This document shows positions 12,096 through 25,279 of a DNA stretch of 64,000 bases, piece after piece. Below the pieces are notes generated by a model, which was given only the letters and a program-made list of their open reading frames with translations, had not been told where the DNA came from and did not search any database. Made by a program: the position numbers and the translations under genes. The stretch spans positions 15,716,501 to 15,780,500 of the forward strand of contig NC_134704.1 of NCBI RefSeq assembly GCF_043290135.1, given 5' to 3'. The stretch comes from Rhipicephalus microplus. Lineage: Eukaryota; Arthropoda; Arachnida; Ixodida; Ixodidae. Each line of letters opens with the position of its first letter. The first letter of the stretch is position 1.

Positions 12096-12285
12096 CGTGC
12101 AGAACCGTGGCCAGGCCCTGCAGTCCGCGCTGGGCTCGATGCACCAGCTGGAGAAAGCGCTCGACCGGTTCTTGGGCTGGCTGGCCGAGGCCGAAGCCAC
12201 GCTGGACGTGCTGGAGACCGAGGCTGACCGATACGGACCGCGGGACGACGTGCACCGCTCATGCAGCTTCCAGGACAGGATAAGG
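12096..12285 (+). CDS. Internal exon, spectrin repeat of a dystrophin-like protein
   Basis: The acceptor 'gggtcttcgcag' and the donor 'ataagg/gtcagt' bound 190 bp. With the two bases carried from the exon ending at 9819 it encodes a Ser codon plus 63 residues starting VQNRGQALQSAL and ending SFQDRIR, finishing exactly on a codon (phase 0). The core ALDRFLGWLAEAEATLDVLE is helix A of a spectrin repeat with its invariant Trp. This stretch closely resembles the dystrophin rod repeat near the end of the rod (pattern FL-WL-EAE-T--VL), and the R-E/D-D-H spacing that follows fits too. The protein would be a sub-membrane actin-to-dystroglycan linker in muscle and nerve. No later exon of the gene is recognisable in the window, so the following intron is very long or the downstream exons lie outside it. 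Nesprin or spectraplakin remain alternatives. Confidence 0.78.
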
Positions 12286-12779
12286 GTCAGTGGTCGCCCT
12301 ATCTATGCGCCCTCTTACATGCTATCGAGGCTGCCATGTTTTCGACAGGGGTACCAATATGGGCCTATGGGTTCATCATAAGGTGGCTCGTTGCGTATAT
12401 AGCGCGCCACTGTGGTGCACATATATAGCATGTCATATGTGCACTGAGTTTGACGAAATTGCTATGTTCGGGCGCGAAGCTTCTGATGCCACGTCCATGG
12501 TTACCAGATCATCGCATGCAAGTTCTTGCTCTATTCGTGCACAGATCCCAGAAGCGTTCCAGTGGTGTCGTTATCACATTGAACCAGGTTAACCGCCACG
12601 TGATTATGCTGCACTGACGTCAATATGCTCGTCATCAGCACGTTAAGAAACTGCGTGCGTGATGTCACGTCCAAGCTATCAGTTGTAGCATAGTCAACAC
12701 AGTGGCAAGCTGAGCTTTATCACTATCGACAGCGATGAAGGGCGCGGCGAAGCATGTGTCGTGCTGCTTGCGATCATGG

Positions 12780-13274
12780 CACTTTTAGTTGGGCGTACGT
12801 AACGAGCCTAGGTACGTGGCACGATACGTTGCGTACGCTGCATGCGAAGCGCTCAACGACACTTCTAGTTCACCGTATTGACCGTACCGAGATACGTTTG
12901 GTTCAATTAGACGTATGTTCTTAGAAATAAAACGGCTTTTGAGTGCTTTTTAGCGCCCTCGTGTGGTAGCAGCGCGACATCGTCCCCTCAAAGTGAAATA
13001 TAATCGGTTTGGGCCGGCTTTGTTGCTCTCTGCGTTCGACACCGTCGCTGCCGTTTTGCTATCTGGTTCCTATATCGGTAGAGATATCGCGAGAGCGTCA
13101 CGCCACGTACGCTTCGCCTCGGCACCTTTACGCACGCCGCATTTTTTTTTTTTTGGAGGGGGGGGGCGCACGCGCGCATCTCTGGAATCGATGCGTTACG
13201 TACTGCACATGCGCAGTTCTCTCCCGTGGCAGTGCTGCGTACGTCGGCTCGTTACGTATGCCCAACTAAAAGTG
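12780..13274. mobile_element. MITE with ~30 bp terminal inverted repeats
   Basis: The left end CACTTTTAGTTGGGCGTACG is mirrored at the right end (13245-13274) with one mismatch in the first 30 bases. The interior is rich in TACGTA and contains a TGCGCA-type motif, features shared with the MITE at 45028-45536. I do not see a convincing target duplication. It lies just downstream of the second spectrin-repeat exon. Confidence 0.6.
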
Positions 13275-14250
13275 TCTAATAATTGTATGGACATAACCGG
13301 CACTACAATGCCGTCGGCGTTCGCGCTGCTGTTCCACTGAAAGCGTGTGACGGCTTCCAACGATCTCGGCTCGGGCGGAAAGCAAACGCGCTGGCTGTCT
13401 TCTTCGGTGCGAAAGGTGCATGGAAGGGACTCGGAGAGTGGGCTGCGTGGCTTCGGCATAAAACCTCGTCCTCGCAGCGGTCGCGCGTGCCGTATCTGGA
13501 GAGGAATCGGCACATGACTCGTACAGCTGCTGTGTTCTTGTCGCTAAACTTGCCTTGGAGCCACAGACAGCACGAGTGGCTGCGCTCGCCACAGCGACTG
13601 CACTGTCTTCTTATCGGATAATTCAAGTTGTAAATTGAAGAACCTAGTGTCGTCGGACCGATGCTTGAAACGTAAATTGTTGCTTGGTTCGTAGCCTGGG
13701 GCCGTCGACTTCAGCAGGAGGCATTGACTGATAATTGTCGTGTAATAATAAACTTCACTTCGCGCTCCGCCTGGCCCGTTTTTGTACCCTCCTTCCTCGG
13801 CTTCGCCAACGTTGGCAACAACTCACTCTCGTTATGTTGATATAGATTAAAAGGGGGAATGGCGAAAAAAAAAAAAGGAAGTTGCCCTTTGGGCCTGCTC
13901 TCTTTGAAAAACGTAGGTCGATTGACCCGTTAATGATATCGATTGCGCGTTGATATTCGGTAATGACTCTGCCAGACTTGAGCGACGTCTTCGTACGAGG
14001 ACCTCGCTTTGTAATCGTTCGAAGGCAGTGCAATGGTTTTGCATAAAGTTACGTCTTCGACCCGTGCATGCGGTCATAGCCTTGTTTGCATGGATCGCCG
14101 ACTTAGTGAAACGCCGAGTGAAAAAGTCATTTGCCATTGAGAAGTGAAGGAGAGGTACGAGGCGCCATCTTTTTCTATTTGAATGTGTATGTCTGACTGT
14201 GAAGCTAACAAAAGCCTAAGGACGGAATTACAACAGCAAATACGCAACGT
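13275..14250. other. Non-coding stretch, probably intron
   Basis: No supportable exon or recognised transposon. Overlapping open frames on both strands at 13266-13626 follow from CpG-rich composition and match no family I know. Confidence 0.4.
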
Positions 14251-14254
14251 CTTC

Positions 14255-14468
14255 TCAGATTCTGTGACCCGCAGGTGACGGGATTGAATTCCGGCTGCGG
14301 CGGCTGCATTTTTTTTTTTATGGATGCGAAAATGTTTGAGGCCGGTGTGCTTACATTTAGGTGCACATTAAAGAACACCGGGTGGTCAAAATTTTCGGAG
14401 CCCTCCACTACGGGTGTCTATCATAATCATACAGTGGTTTTGGGACGTTAAACCCCAGCAATTAATAT
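14255..14468 (+). repeat. Ruka-type SINE, diverged, 5'-incomplete
   Basis: The tRNA-like head 'gacccgcaggtgacgggatt' is followed by the body (ggtgcacattaaagaacacc, gccctccactacgg) and the end 'gggacgttaaacccc'. It is more diverged than the copy at 15192. Confidence 0.85.
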
Positions 14469-15191
14469 TATATTATCAAAATCTGTGGTGACCGACGATC
14501 TGATCTTACGCAGTTGGCTATGTCTCGAACAAGTGCAGCTCAGAATGCTGACTTTATATTGGTAAATATTTTTGATGTCTGAAACCTTACTATAGGTTCA
14601 ATGAGAAAATGCGACAGAGTTGAGGTACGTATACTGTTTTGCAGCATGGTCGAACGTCATGACATTTGCGTCAGATATATGTATGTACTGTTTCAGTTTT
14701 CTGAAACTGTAAGAATAGTAACTACGAGCTGCAGTTTTCAGTTGCCAAGGAAACGGCATCCTACGGAAAGCAAAGCAATGCATGGTCCATGACACGAGTT
14801 CGCATTTTCTTTTCTTTTTTTTTTTTTTTGTCTCGGTGCATTTTCCGTAGGCCACCGCGTTCGATCATTCCTCCAGTGTATTGATTGGGTGGCGGTTCTT
14901 TCGTATCGGTTGCGAAAGGCTTCGCGCCGGGTGGTCCCGGCACTATGAGCGCTCTTACTTCCCAACGAAGGTTTGTGATTGGCTCGCACGTTCGATATCG
15001 GTAACTTCGAAGTCACGATTTTTCAACTTGCTAGAAAAATTTGCGTGCGTATTTTTTTTCCCGGAAATCTGTTTGTCTTGCGGATGGCTCTATGCAGCGG
15101 TGTGTTCGACGACAGTAACCGATTGGAAAATGTGGAACTGTATTTGCGAAATTCTACTTTTATACGTCTAATGTGCTACTCCTGCTCGTTG

Positions 15192-15433
15192 CCCCGCCGC
15201 GGTGGTGTAGTGGCTAAGGTACTCGGCTGCTAACCCGCAGGTCGCGGGATCGAATCCCGGCTGCGGCTGCTGCATTTCCGGTGGAGGCGGAAATGTTGTA
15301 GGCCCGTGTGTTCAGATTCGGGCGCACGTTTAAAGAACCCCAGGTGGTCGAAATTTCCGGAGCCCTCCACTACGGCGTCTCTCATAATCATATGGTGGTT
15401 TTGGGATGTTAAACCCCACATATCAATAATCAA
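15192..15433 (+). repeat. Full-length Ruka-type SINE with 14 bp target duplication
   Basis: This is the best SINE copy in the window. The tRNA-derived head 'gccgcggtggtgtagtggct' contains the pol III A box and is followed by a B box in 'gggatcgaatcccgg', then the family body and the tail 'cccacatatcaataatca'. It is flanked by the perfect direct repeat ACTCCTGCTCGTTG (15178-15191 and 15434-15447), the signature of LINE-mediated insertion. The near-intact boxes and perfect duplication indicate a recent insertion. Confidence 0.95.
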
Positions 15434-15447
15434 ACTCCTGCTCGTTG

Positions 15448-17515
15448 TCGCCATTCCGCAGATATCACGCCGATTTGCTCTCATTCGATTCCTGATAGCA
15501 TTGTTTCTTGGAAACTCCTGCGTGGAATATTTCCTTCACTATTGCACGAAAGGCGTAAACCTGCCAACGACGATGTATCGTTTCGCGGAAGAAAATCGAG
15601 AGAGAGACAGGGAGATGTAAACAGCGCATAAAGAAGGTACGTGAAGGGGCGAGACCAACAGAGGCAAAGAGCGCTGACTTCGAGCTAGTTTTATTTCGAT
15701 AAAAGCAGCCCTTTGTTCTGTACGTCATGGCGAAAGAAAAAAATTCGGGGAGGGATCGTGGGCCCGGTGTGCCACCCCCTGTCTACGCCACTGATCGCAA
15801 CATCAGCGATGCGCAAGTCGTATAATAAACAATAAAAATGCGCTTTGCGATTCGTATACCTGTCGCCCTGGGGCCAACAACGAAATTGATACCAGGGGCT
15901 TTGCGACTAGTGGGTCCGGTGGTAGCCGTAAGTGCATGTGAACGAGCCTTCAGCGCGCAGCTGGTAGTCGCGGTGTTCGCAAGTGCCGAGCATGATACGA
16001 ATACGCACCCTTTACCGGCCACAGCCTCTCGCTCGCTCGTTAGCATCGGCGCAGTATACTAAGAATAGAATAAACATTTTCGGGTTCGAGCGGGAGCGTC
16101 ACCCCTCCTTCACCAGGCGAGGTACTAGGGGCGCTGCGCGAAGGATATTGAAGGGGGGCGAGCATTTGTGGGAAGGCGCTGAAGGGATGCCCATATCGAT
16201 TCAGCTCGGTCGTGTGTATACCATAGCGCATGCACTCATGCACGGCACGAAGTGCTTGCTTGCTATAGAGAACTGCGGCGGCAGGAGGAACGCGTGATGC
16301 TTAGAATATCGAGATAGGTTGAACTTAGGTGGCCTCTGACACTTGTTCAGCTGCAATAGGTTAGCGCGGGCACTGGCCAGTTAGCTGCTGTTTTTTTGTT
16401 AATTTCGCTGCCTTAGCCCACCGCTTAGTGGAGATGGTGCTGGTATAGTGTCGCAGCGAACGGGTTTAGCCTTGTATACATCGCCGTAAATTGCTCAGCC
16501 TTAGCCCCTAATGCTTTCATAGCAGTGTTGTCTCTCCCCGTGTCTGGCAATTAGCAATCGCTCAACAAGTTTCAGGTTGCTACAGGTCATTCGAAAAGTA
16601 CATTTTCAAAGGATGAGTGCGTTTGTGCTTTATTTAGCAGACTGAAAACTCGTGGGCGTTTTTTTTTTTCCTTCTGAAAGCGCGGGGGGTCGACAAATCA
16701 AACGATCTGTGTCGCCGATGGGGCTGCAGACCAGGAATATGATGTTCACGAAGAGCTTTTGTGCTTTCTTGTTCGTAAGAGAAAGACTAGCGTGACATAT
16801 TGTGAGCGAAGGCTGGCAGTCAAACGCAAATTGCACTTCCGAATGAAAAGCTTTACTTTTTCGGCCTCGTGTAACAAGACTACCTCGTTTTATCCGCTCC
16901 CCGCAGCAGATTCGCGCGTTTCCTCCTATAGAGTAACCTATTGGCTGGCACCGTGACTGTGTTTTTTTTTTTGTGCATGGTTTTGTGTGGTTGGTTTCTC
17001 TCTCTCTCTGAGAGGCGATTCGTCGATTAGGCGAAAGTGCTGCTGATTCAGATGAGGCTGGAGAACCTCGGAGGAGGATGTGGACGCACACGCGCTCTAT
17101 GCATGCTACGGCAGTGCTAATGAAGTGGCGCAGTTTTCACGGCTCCTTGAGTCCCCCTAGGAGAATCCCTTGCCGAGTCGAGCGCGAACTTGTGTCCGCT
17201 AAATGGAGCGTCATGATGGCCGAAACGGTGTCCTTCGTTGCCGTCTTGAAACTTGTGCGACGTTTATTATTTGCTGCTAAAAAACGTGATGCAGTTCGCT
17301 TTTGTCATTTAAGCGTTTATTAGGTACTGTTCTTAGTTTCTTTATCTGGCTTTTTATCCGGTCGTATTTCGTCGGCTCGTTCGCTGTGGTGTTCCGCTGC
17401 AAAATCGTGTTGCGGGTTCATTTTCCGTGCTAGATGCTCTGCGCTGCGGAAAAGGGTTCAAACAGGACGACGGTGATAGAAACTTCTACGACCCCGCAGA
17501 AGGGTATTTTCGGCG
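15448..17515. other. Non-coding stretch
   Basis: No gene seen. Around 15733-15795, read on the - strand, 'cagtggcgtagacagggggt' resembles the end of a hAT-like element, but no partner end is visible. Poly-T and TC tracts occur near 16660 and 16995. Confidence 0.4.
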
Positions 17516-17519
17516 GTAC

Positions 17520-18019
17520 TCAAAAGGCCTGCCTGCGGCATTTCTTGCAACTCATAGGTATTCCCGCATTTCGCTTTCGAGCGAGTTCTGCTCGTAAGCC
17601 AGCAGTATGAACAGGCTGCCTTGCCCCAGTAAGGGCGCTACTCACGGGTCTCCCTTCGGCGAGCTTACCGCTACGACGCCTTCGTGGGCGTCCGTCCCCA
17701 CAGCGAGCTTCTTGCAGGAGCTGTCGGCTCCGTGCGCTCGGCTTTGCTGCGTAGCACGCGTGTGCTGCTGTGGTGTAGTGATACCCGAGTGCGACTTCAC
17801 GAACAGGCGTCACCGCTATCGGCGGGATTTGGAAGGCACCTCGACACGGTCGGTGCCGTCATAAACCTCTTGAGCCGTTGTTTGCGCAAGACCTTGCGTC
17901 GACTCCAGGCGCGCCTCGTTCAGCGCTGGTGTCCCCTTCGAGGTGGTTAGGCCTGTCTCCTTCGCTACGGCCTCACCTTTCGTGTTTGTCCCATTCACTC
18001 CTCCCTCTCTCGGGCACAC
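17520..18019 (-). pseudogene. Possible decayed coding region, unidentified
   Basis: On the - strand, 67 codons from 18019 and 97 codons from 17813 are open in different frames, with a hydrophilic, Thr/Glu/Lys-rich product first and a Cys-x2-Cys-bearing C-terminus (SCKKCRRQAF). Composition resembles the start of a retroelement gag or LINE ORF1 more than intron. There is no recognisable domain and at least one frameshift would be required. The + strand is also partly open, so this may be nothing more than GC-rich sequence. Confidence 0.25.
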
Positions 18020-19410
18020 GGCTGCTCGTTGGTGCGATGAAACCGTTCACCTGCCGACCAGGTGTTCAATGCGTAAAGTTGTTCGCCGATGGTAATCACA
18101 CGGGCTTGAGTATCTCAAAATTGTTGATCGTGGCTCGATCCGTTTCGAGAGTGAGAACAGTTTGAAACAGGAGCGTAATAGTTCGAAGTTGACTGCATAT
18201 GCTATGTTCCGAGCCACATTGACACCACTAGGTTTATCTTGAGATCAGCCATGTACTGTAAGGTCTTCTGACAGATCAAACGATGTCCGCGCGTACTTTC
18301 AATGTTTGTTCCCTTCTTTGTTTCATTTTTAAATGCACGTTAGTTATCCTGAGTTGAGCTAGCTTAAACCTCACTTTCAATTAGTGCATAGTTTCACTAA
18401 GTACAAGACAGTCAGGAGCAAACGCAAACACGAGCATCGCCAAAATATCGCATTGTTTTTTATATTACCAACGTGAGCTCCAGCCGTGGTCGTAACTCTT
18501 TCGATTTTGTTTATTTTTCTGTTGCCGTTGTGCAGTAATGCACTATCCGCGGCCTACCCTGATCAAAGCTACGTGCTATACGTTCGCATATTAATGCAGG
18601 TGCACTGATAAAGGCACGGACGGTAAGAAGGCTGTTGTATTGAGGCGAATGCTTGTATATGGGCCTTCATGCATAACAAAGCCAGATTAAATTAGCGCTC
18701 TGGATGTCCGGCCGTATTCGTTGTGCCCCCCCCCCCCCCCCTTTATTTGTAAGTTCTTGATCGGGTTACCCTATCCAGCACAAGTGGCTTCTGTTCCGCC
18801 ATCGTCTTACCGCGTTGGAAGAAATTGCGCACAGAGGAAATTATCTGGAGTCATCGACCACACGCTGTCGCGACAGCAGTGCAAAAGCCATCGCGTCGTC
18901 ATTGCCTCCGCTGTACAGTCACTCTTGTAATTTTTGCTCGGCAGTTTTCTTCTCTTCCCGTCTTTAATTCTTATTTACGTGCGTCACTTTGAACTTCGTG
19001 AGTCCAGATTACCTGGCGCCTTTTTTGCGGGGCCTGTCACTAAACGCTGACGTTAGTGGGACTAACTGAACGTCGGTTCGTCGCTAGGAAACCGATTAGC
19101 ATAATCTTTCGCCCAAGTTATTTCTTTCGCGTTGCGCTGTTCGCTGAATTACACGCGAATGTTGCGGGCGCCGATCCGTTCGTTCTGCTGCGCGTCTCGC
19201 CTGCGCAAGGCCGATATCGGCGTGTTTTAACGCTCCAGGTAATCCGTGGAGTTTGGTTACCGAGCGGCCCGAGGCGGTGCTTCATGTCCTGAGAACTGCT
19301 CTGCCTGACGAGCTCACTGGGGATTAGTCGGAACGTGGAGATTTCGAGTTTCACTAAGCCGATGTGACCCGTCTAAAGTATACAGCTGTGTTCGAAGAGT
19401 TAGGGTTCTC
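18020..19410. other. Non-coding stretch
   Basis: No gene or recognisable transposon. It contains a C tract at 18724-18741. Confidence 0.4.
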
Positions 19411-19414
19411 TGAA

Positions 19415-19760
19415 ATGAGCCCGTAACCGGCTGTACAGGCCTTAGGTTCATTTATAAGGCGGAAGCTCTGGATGTCTTGTTGAACACAGAAATTGACCGT
19501 CGGCGTATCACGGCGTCGGCACGAGTGATGCGTAAAACTCACCACGTGATGATGCCACCATATGAAGTCATAATGACGTCACATAACGGTATGTCACATG
19601 ATGACGCCATCGCATGATATCGTCGCTAGGTGGGCCGATCACGGAGGCTAGCCCACAGTGTGGAATCAGGTGAAGTGCAGAAATCCCGTGCTGTCTCCGA
19701 TCATGGAGGCAATGCGAAACCGCGTTAGGCGCCGAAAGCTTTCGAAGGGTGTGGAAGGGG
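19415..19760 (+). repeat. Dispersed repeat with TGACGTCA core (copy 1)
   Basis: The order of blocks (gaacacagaaattgaccgtc, then a TGACGTCA-containing CpG segment at 19574-19581, then 'gcagaaatcccgtgctgtct', then 'cgaaagctttcgaag') is repeated in diverged form at 24950-25275. The shared order shows a common repeat family of 300 bp or more. I do not recognise its class; no terminal repeats were found. Confidence 0.45.
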
Positions 19761-19997
19761 GGAAAAGATCGATACATCGACTTAGACGAAAAAAAACAGA
19801 TGGCTTTCACTCTAAAGTCATCAGCACGGGCATGATGGGTTGTACACAAATTTGTCTACACTTCGTTCTTTTGGCTCCCTCTGGCTTAGCGATGTCGGGA
19901 GCCGCTTTGTCATGAGGCGAAGTTCAGCAAAGGTTTAGAAGTTACGCCTCAGCACCTTGACCTTTTTGGGCTGATCAATTCAACTTGACCCAAAACA

Positions 19998-20062
19998 GAG
20001 GAATAAACAAGCCAAAACACAGGAAAACAAAACCAAAACACAGGAATAAACAAAAACCAGAA
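19998..20062. repeat. Short tandem repeat, AAACA-rich
   Basis: Two to three imperfect copies of a unit reading roughly 'cacaggaataaacaaaaacc' or 'cacaggaaaacaaaacc'. Confidence 0.6.
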
Positions 20063-21724
20063 GTGCGCTTGAAGCCTCAAGTGCGAAGACTGTTTGTGTA
20101 CTACCCATCACTTCCATGTTGGCTGATCGATCGCAGTGCCAGAGTCCCCTTTCGTTAACTTTAGAAAATTATGTGGTCTAAAGTATTAGAAACAATGCGA
20201 CATTTGTGTGATGCGAACGTGGGGGGACCTGTCACCTGGAGGAGCGAGCCACTGCTGAGCATTCAAGTGACAGTGGGCATAAATGTGGGTCAACGCGCGT
20301 TTTGGAACACGCGAATACCACATTGGTCGTTGCTGAAAAGGACCATTGTGCAGATAGAGGCGTACCAAGTGACGAGGGGGGCGGGGGTAGGGGCGTGTTG
20401 GAATTCTTTTTACTTTGGTAGATTAATGCAAACCCGTCACCAGTTATCAGCCGCTCGCGGAGGTGGTCGATAAGCGTGAACAAAATCGCAGTGTATGGAA
20501 AAGCTGATTACGTGGGGCGAAAAAAAAAAAGTGGCCGATAGTGCGCCATGACATCCAAGCTGTCCGTTTCGCGTGGGAAAGAATCGCCCTCGGCGCAGCA
20601 AAAGTATCGGCCGCAAGTGGAACGAGTGAAACATGGCCGATAAGGGGCACCACCACTGCCGCCGCCGTCGACCGTAATTCAATCGGACCGGTCAGTGCGC
20701 GTCAGTATAATCAAGCTAATCCGATAACAGCGTCGCGCGCAATCACCGAGCTGCCTGCTGCCTCGTCGTCCTCCCTTGCAGGCCGCCTGTCACCGATCGC
20801 CGTTTGGAAGGCGCGTCACTTTTCTTTTCCTCCTCTCATTATGCCCTTCTTTGTTTCTTTCCTTTTCACTAGTACTGTTGACTCCAAGTTTGTCGCACGC
20901 CACGTCAGCTTCACGTTCCTCATCCTCTCGTTTGTCGTGGTTGCTTTTCTTTTTTTTATGTCCGGTGGCATCTTTTCCTTCTTTCTTTTCTATCTCTCTC
21001 TCTCCCCTTAACATGACACGTGTCGACTACCCAACAGCTGTACCCTCTCGACTTTACTTGCGGGTATTTATTACTAAACCTTCTCATTAGGAGAGAGTGA
21101 AGTTTTCCTAATGAGAGCTACTGCTGCCTTTAGGGACTTTTCCATCGTGGACCTCCTTGCAAAGCTTGAAAACTTTTCTAACAACTGGCGCGGTCCTGTT
21201 CATTTGACAAGCGTAGTTGTATCTCGTTTTCTTTCTCCTTTTTCATTTTACATTTTATTATGTAAACTAAAAATATCCGTCGTGAAAACTAGTCTCGTTC
21301 CTTCGGGGGTTGACTCAAAAATCTTCATTTGGACAGCGCTATGGTTTACACGTGTTTCCGCGTTTATAAGACAAGTTTCGCGCTCAGGCCACGTGTAGAA
21401 AATGTCCCCCTTTTGCGACCCTCCTAGACGCTTTGACTACTTGCTTTACTTGTTTTATTGCGGGAGTGAGTGCACTAGCGTTCGCCCCAGCGTGAACCGT
21501 GATTAAAACGACGAGCCATCTCTCGCATTTTTAAGCGTTGTTCAGTTTAGTAAGCGATATTAGATGCATGCAGGGCTGTTGTTGCTCGAGCTGCGTTGGA
21601 CGCACCTACGGCAAGGGACCACCGCACCTAAATCGCCGGTTTACGTGCCCTTCGAGCGGTCACGTCTGCGCGGGGCCGCGTAATTTGCGATCCGCCGCAC
21701 GTCGCAGTCATCGCGTTCTACTCT
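20063..21724. other. Non-coding stretch
   Basis: No supportable gene. The open frame over 20541-21011 (+) has a hydrophobic Phe/Leu/Ser-rich C-terminal half produced by T-rich DNA and no recognisable domain. Confidence 0.4.
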
Positions 21725-21728
21725 GGTT

Positions 21729-22112
21729 TGAATATCATCATCATCATCATCAATATGATCAGGCTGACTACGTCGACTGCAGGACAAAAGCCTCTACCAT
21801 GCTCCGCCAGTTACTGTGCTTGCTGCTGCCAATTTATACCCACAAACTACTTAATCTCATCTGCCCACCTAACCTACTGTTTCCCCCTAACCCGCTTGCC
21901 TTCTCTGGGAATCCAGTTAGTTACCCATAATGACCAGCGGTTATCCTGTTTGCGCGCTACATGCCCGGCCCATGTCCATTTCCTGTTCTTTATTTCAACT
22001 ATGATATCCTTAACCCCCGTTTGTCCCCTAATCCACTCTGCTCTCTTCTTGTCTCTTAAGGTTACACCTACCATTTTTCTTTCCATTGCTCGCTGCGTCG
22101 TCCTCAACTTAA
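21729..22112 (-). mobile_element. 3' end of a non-LTR retrotransposon (LINE)
   Basis: The - strand encodes the C-terminus of a LINE endonuclease/reverse-transcriptase protein. The residues RAMERKMVGVTLRDKKR, then KWTWAGHVARKQDNRW, then the start of a basic tail (22107 down to 21874), are the familiar terminal domain of arthropod RTE/CR1-like ORFs. The frame then runs on with an RWADEIK motif but with stops, and the element ends in a (TGA/ATG)n tail near 21729-21752. Only the last ~130 codons are present, as expected for 5'-truncated retrotransposition. In-frame stops show it is dead. Confidence 0.8.
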
Positions 22113-22174
22113 ACTGAATCCATTTCGTAAGTTCGACTATACACAGATATAAAACTGCACATTTCGTTTGGTGT

Positions 22175-22329
22175 GTTGTAGGCCCGTGTACTCAGATTTG
22201 GGTGCACGTTAAAGAACCCCAGGTGGTCAAAACTTCCGGAGCCCTCCACTACGGCGTCTCTCATAATCAAATGGTGGTTTTGGGACGTTAAACCCCACAA
22301 ATCAATCAATCAATCAATCAGTCAATCAG
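22175..22329 (+). repeat. 5'-truncated Ruka-type SINE with 15 bp target duplication
   Basis: It starts within the body (gttgtaggcccgtgtactca), lacks the tRNA head, and ends in (AATC)n. The direct repeat CATTTCGTTTGGTGT flanks it exactly (22160-22174 and 22330-22344), so the truncation happened at insertion and is not later decay. It inserted about 60 bp from the LINE fragment. Confidence 0.95.
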
Positions 22330-22344
22330 CATTTCGTTTGGTGT

Positions 22345-23055
22345 CTGCTGTGTACAGAAATTGACTATTTCTATTTATGTAGTAGGTGTGACCACTGCTT
22401 CATCATATGGCGCTGTAACTTAAATGCAAATGTGGGTCCCTGCGGCTAAAAAGCGTGTCTGCTTACTATTATACTGAAGCGACCAAGCGCCGTCACCATG
22501 GGCCGTTAACGCTGCCAATTTCTTTTTGTAACTATAATGTTATATTATATATATTATAAAGTTATTTTAAAGTTATTATATATTAAACTAGCTGTACCAA
22601 ATCAGCGTTTCAACTCCGTGTGGATTTTATGTCACTGCGCGAAACCTTCATTTGTCCTGCGGCCGTGTTATCAGATAGCGGTGCCTGTTAATTTACAGTG
22701 AATCGATTTTGTTTGCGACCACCTCTGTAATCAGTGTTTTTTTTTTTGTGTTTCGATTCCGACCATATGAGTAGATGTTTGTGTGTGTGTATACATTACG
22801 CGCATATGTGTATTAGATGCTTAACATTGGCAACGTATAAAAAGAAAATGTCTAACACCGTGCATTGTGGAAAAGGCAGACACAAGTCACGTTTCACTGT
22901 TGCAGTTATTTCGCTCTGTAGATCGCGATCCTGATTTTAACATGCGCGGAATAAATATAACGCGCCTATTAACGGCCATTGGTAAAGCTTCCTGTGTTTC
23001 TCAGCGTCTGCTACGCATCTTGTGTCGCATCAAACTTTTGGAAATCGCGTGAAAA
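22345..23055. other. Non-coding stretch, partly AT-rich
   Basis: No gene seen. 22530-22590 is almost pure A/T (tataatgttatattatatat and similar). Confidence 0.45.
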
Positions 23056-23059
23056 GTTG

Positions 23060-24945
<1,886 letters not shown>

Positions 24946-24949
24946 TGCC

Positions 24950-25275
24950 GGCAATCGCATGATTTTGGCAAAAAAACGTTAGAAGCCTCACAAAACACGA
25001 AAAGTGACCCTCGGTGTCAACAAGATTGATGCGAGAAATTAATATCATGGGACGACGCCACACTATGACGTCATTATCAGTCACAGGTCGTCGTGATAAT
25101 GTGTACTGTCATTACTAAGTCACACGATGACGTGACCACGTGACGTCGTCGCTTGGATGAAAGTGGCCCTATCTTGGAGTCCCTGCATGACCGCGTAAGT
25201 TGCAGAAAGCCTCTAACGACTCCGATCTCCGAAGCATTTCAAAGCATCTTAGGGTGCAAAAGCTTGCATAGAGGA
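24950..25275 (+). repeat. Dispersed repeat with TGACGTCA core (copy 2)
   Basis: This diverged copy of the family at 19415-19760 has the same block order: 'gaaaagtgaccctcggtgtc', TGACGTCA at 25066-25073, a CACGTGACGTCGTCGC segment, then 'gttgcagaaagcctctaacg'. Both copies are in + orientation. Confidence 0.45.
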
Positions 25276-25279
25276 AATG

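Noticed and set aside
15192..15270. True tRNA genes at the SINE heads (also 37005, 48600, 60695)
   Set aside because: A and B boxes are present, but each head continues into the SINE body and no complete cloverleaf with acceptor stem could be formed.
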